64,000 nucleotides of DNA, from assembly GCA_020002185.1 (NCBI GenBank), contig CM034531.1:43346367-43410366 (forward strand). Direction: 5' to 3'. Within the stretch, counting starts at the first letter, position 1. Each line of letters starts with the position of its first letter. This document shows, piece after piece, positions 47,101 to 50,100 of the stretch. This DNA comes from Paraescarpia echinospica (taxonomy: Eukaryota; Annelida; Polychaeta; Sabellida; Siboglinidae). The position numbers and the translations under genes are program-made. The notes under the pieces are model-generated. The model had not been told where the DNA came from. It was given only the letters and a program-made list of their open reading frames with translations, and searched no databases.

Positions 47101-50100
47101 AGCTTATTGATACTAACCAGTTTTCCATTTCCTATTTTTCAGGTGACGTGTGAAAATTGATGTGTGAAAATCGTCGTCAGCAGTCCTAAATGCTAAATCC
47201 TTAATGCTACATAGCTAGTGAATCATAGAGCTGGGGCACTCCGGTCCACGTCATTTTGTAAGAGTCGGCGATGGCAGCACTCCAATCCGGAAGAGTGAAT
47301 GGAACAGCGGCTTCCTACAAAATGATGAGAGCAAGAAGGAGCTGTTCTCATTCATCAGCACACAGATCTCCAAGACTGACATAGGCGGAAAGCTCCTCGT
47401 TGGTACCCAGTTCGAGACCGTGCTCTCCAACAGGCGTTGTGACCTCGCAACACTTCAGCCGTGCAACCATTCCGAGGCGGACACCAAGATCCTCCTGTAT
47501 CTGGCACATGCTGCAGAGCAGGGTCATACAACTGCCTATGTTCGCAAGGTGGATAGCGATGTCATGGTTTTGGCATTCCGGTTTTTCGAGACCCTCGGCC
47601 TATCGGAGCTCTGGGTGGACTTCGGTAGAAGAAAAAAAGTACCGTGACATTCCAGTCCATATATCTACTCCGATCTCTGTCCGTCAAAGTCCTTGGCACT
47701 ACCCCTCTTCCACAGCCTCACGGGATGCGACACGACATCATAGTTTCTTGGATGTGACAAGAAGACCGCCTGGACAGCCTGGACCAGCATAACGGGCCTC
47801 ACCGACACACTAGTGGTTCTCATGCACGACCCTGGTATATTCAGTCTCGAGTACGTTCATATGCAGCGGATCGAACGCTTCATCGTACTCATGTACAGCA
47901 AGGGGTGTGGTGCTGCCGGTGTCAACGAGGCCACGCATCGTCTCTTCACCACTGGAAGGAGACCGCTAGAAAACATCCCACCTACCCAAGCCGCGCTGTT
48001 CCAGAATGTGAAGCGAGCGCTACTACAGGCGAGTTTCTACTGGAGTCAGGCCACCTCGATCCAGCTGGAAATCCCCGACTTCGGTGCGTGGGGCTGGCAC
48101 AAAGATGGCACCAGTACATGGCAACCTCTATGGACCACTCTCAGCGACGCTTCAGTGGCATGTGCCATTCTCTTGCACTGCGGCTGCATTAAGGCATGCA
48201 CGGGAAGGTACAAATGCAACCGCGCCGGTGTCCGATGCACGGCCCTCTCCAAATGCGAAGGCGGGTGCATTAATAACGAGGGCGGTGATGACCAGTAGTA
48301 CTTATTGCTGGCATCATAGAGCGCAAGCCAGAACGTATAGGCAGTACTAGTAATCATTGGTAATCATTGGTATATTGTTGCTAAAGCGGTCCTTGTATTG
48401 TATGTTGAACATTTAAATGAGCATTTTGTCAGCAGATGTCATCTCCGACGTATTTTAATCAATATTGTTCCTGAATAACCTTTGTTCAATTTTTATAGTA
48501 GTAACTGCTGATCTTTGACCTTTGACCCCAATTGGGGTAACAGTGACCTCAAGTCGTCAAAATAAGATCAGAATCGGATTCTCCGATGCCACAAATCCCC
48601 AAAAAGTGGTATTATTCATGATTCTAACCCTTTTTTTTTTTTTAACTACGATTGACCTCTAACCCGGGTGGCGGCCATGTTGGATTTCGCCAATATGGTG
48701 GCTCCGGGGGGCGCCCGTCTTGGCGCCCGTCAGAAATCGAAATATATGCTATGGATGACATCTGGGCCAAATGTTGTGCTTTTGGAAGAACCTGAACCAA
48801 AAAATCCCTAACATATCTGATTAAGGTAGAGAGAAACTCGGCGAATCCGGCGGAGGACAGATCCAATCGCGTGGAGGTGTTCGGTGCGGCCGTATGCCCT
48901 GGGGCCGGTTTCATGAAGCGTACTTAAAGTTACGCAGATACTTAGCGTCACGTGTTTGTGTAAAGTCTATGCTCGCTTATATTTAAAAATCACGTAATTT
49001 ACTAAGACAATCATCTTAGCGTTAAGAACGTTCTTAGCCGCTTCATGAAACCGGCCCCAGGTGCGGAAGAAGTGCTGCGAGAGCGGCAGAGTTGGTGGAA
49101 GAGGTAGGATGACCCTGCCATAAGGAGCGGGCGGGGTTCTATAAGCAGCCGGGACCGTTTGGACAGACTGCGGCGAAGCGACCCGGACAGTCGTGGTAGA
49201 GTGATACCGCATTGATGACACCTCCATCGCCATTCCAAGGGCGCGTTTTCCCTCTGTTAAATATCCTAGGTTGAAATTTGTTTTGTAGTGTGGGAGCATC
49301 ATTCAGAGATATATCTTTCTAATGTTAAATAAGAATATGCAACAATAACTGGCACAATAATTATTCCCATTGAACCACCAGTTCATGGGAATAATTATTA
49401 ATTACTACTAATGATGGTGAGGACCAAATCACTCACCCTTGCACCAGGCGTTGAAGATGATATAGATGTCGCCTGGATGTTTGTATCGCTGAAACGTGTC
49501 GTCGGAGTTGTCATTCCCGTCCTCATTCAGTCGGACCTCGACGTAGAGCGAGTAGAGGCCAACGACCGCGTCACTGGCGGACATCACACGCAACCCTAGC
49601 TCGGCATCGCCGCCAGGGGACGCGCGGGCCGACTCGATGACAGCGCCCCACTCGGTCGGGTCTAGTTGGTCGACGACGGGAACCTTCACGAGCGTGTTCT
49701 TCGTCTGTTTCGGCTCTTTGCCTATCATCACGCCATGTATAAAATGAGCCAGTCATTAAGCTTAGTCTTATGTCGACCGCACTGTTTCGTAATGTTTGGT
49801 CGGTCGGTCGGTCGGTCGGTCGGTATTGTATTAAACACCAGTGTAGGCCTACTTGTTGTAAACTGCTAAACATATACTTGTAGTAGGCCTATAAACTTTC
49901 GTGTCTTATCAAGATTATTACATGTGTTTGACGTTGCGTGTACACGATGACGTCATCCGACTCACCAGACATCTACTGATGAAGCTTTAACGATAGCCTA
50001 CACTACAGGAAAAATTATTCATTAGACATGATAAGAATATATTCAATAAAATTAACTATCCTGAAGAATGTTCTGTAATATAATTACACGAATTATATTG

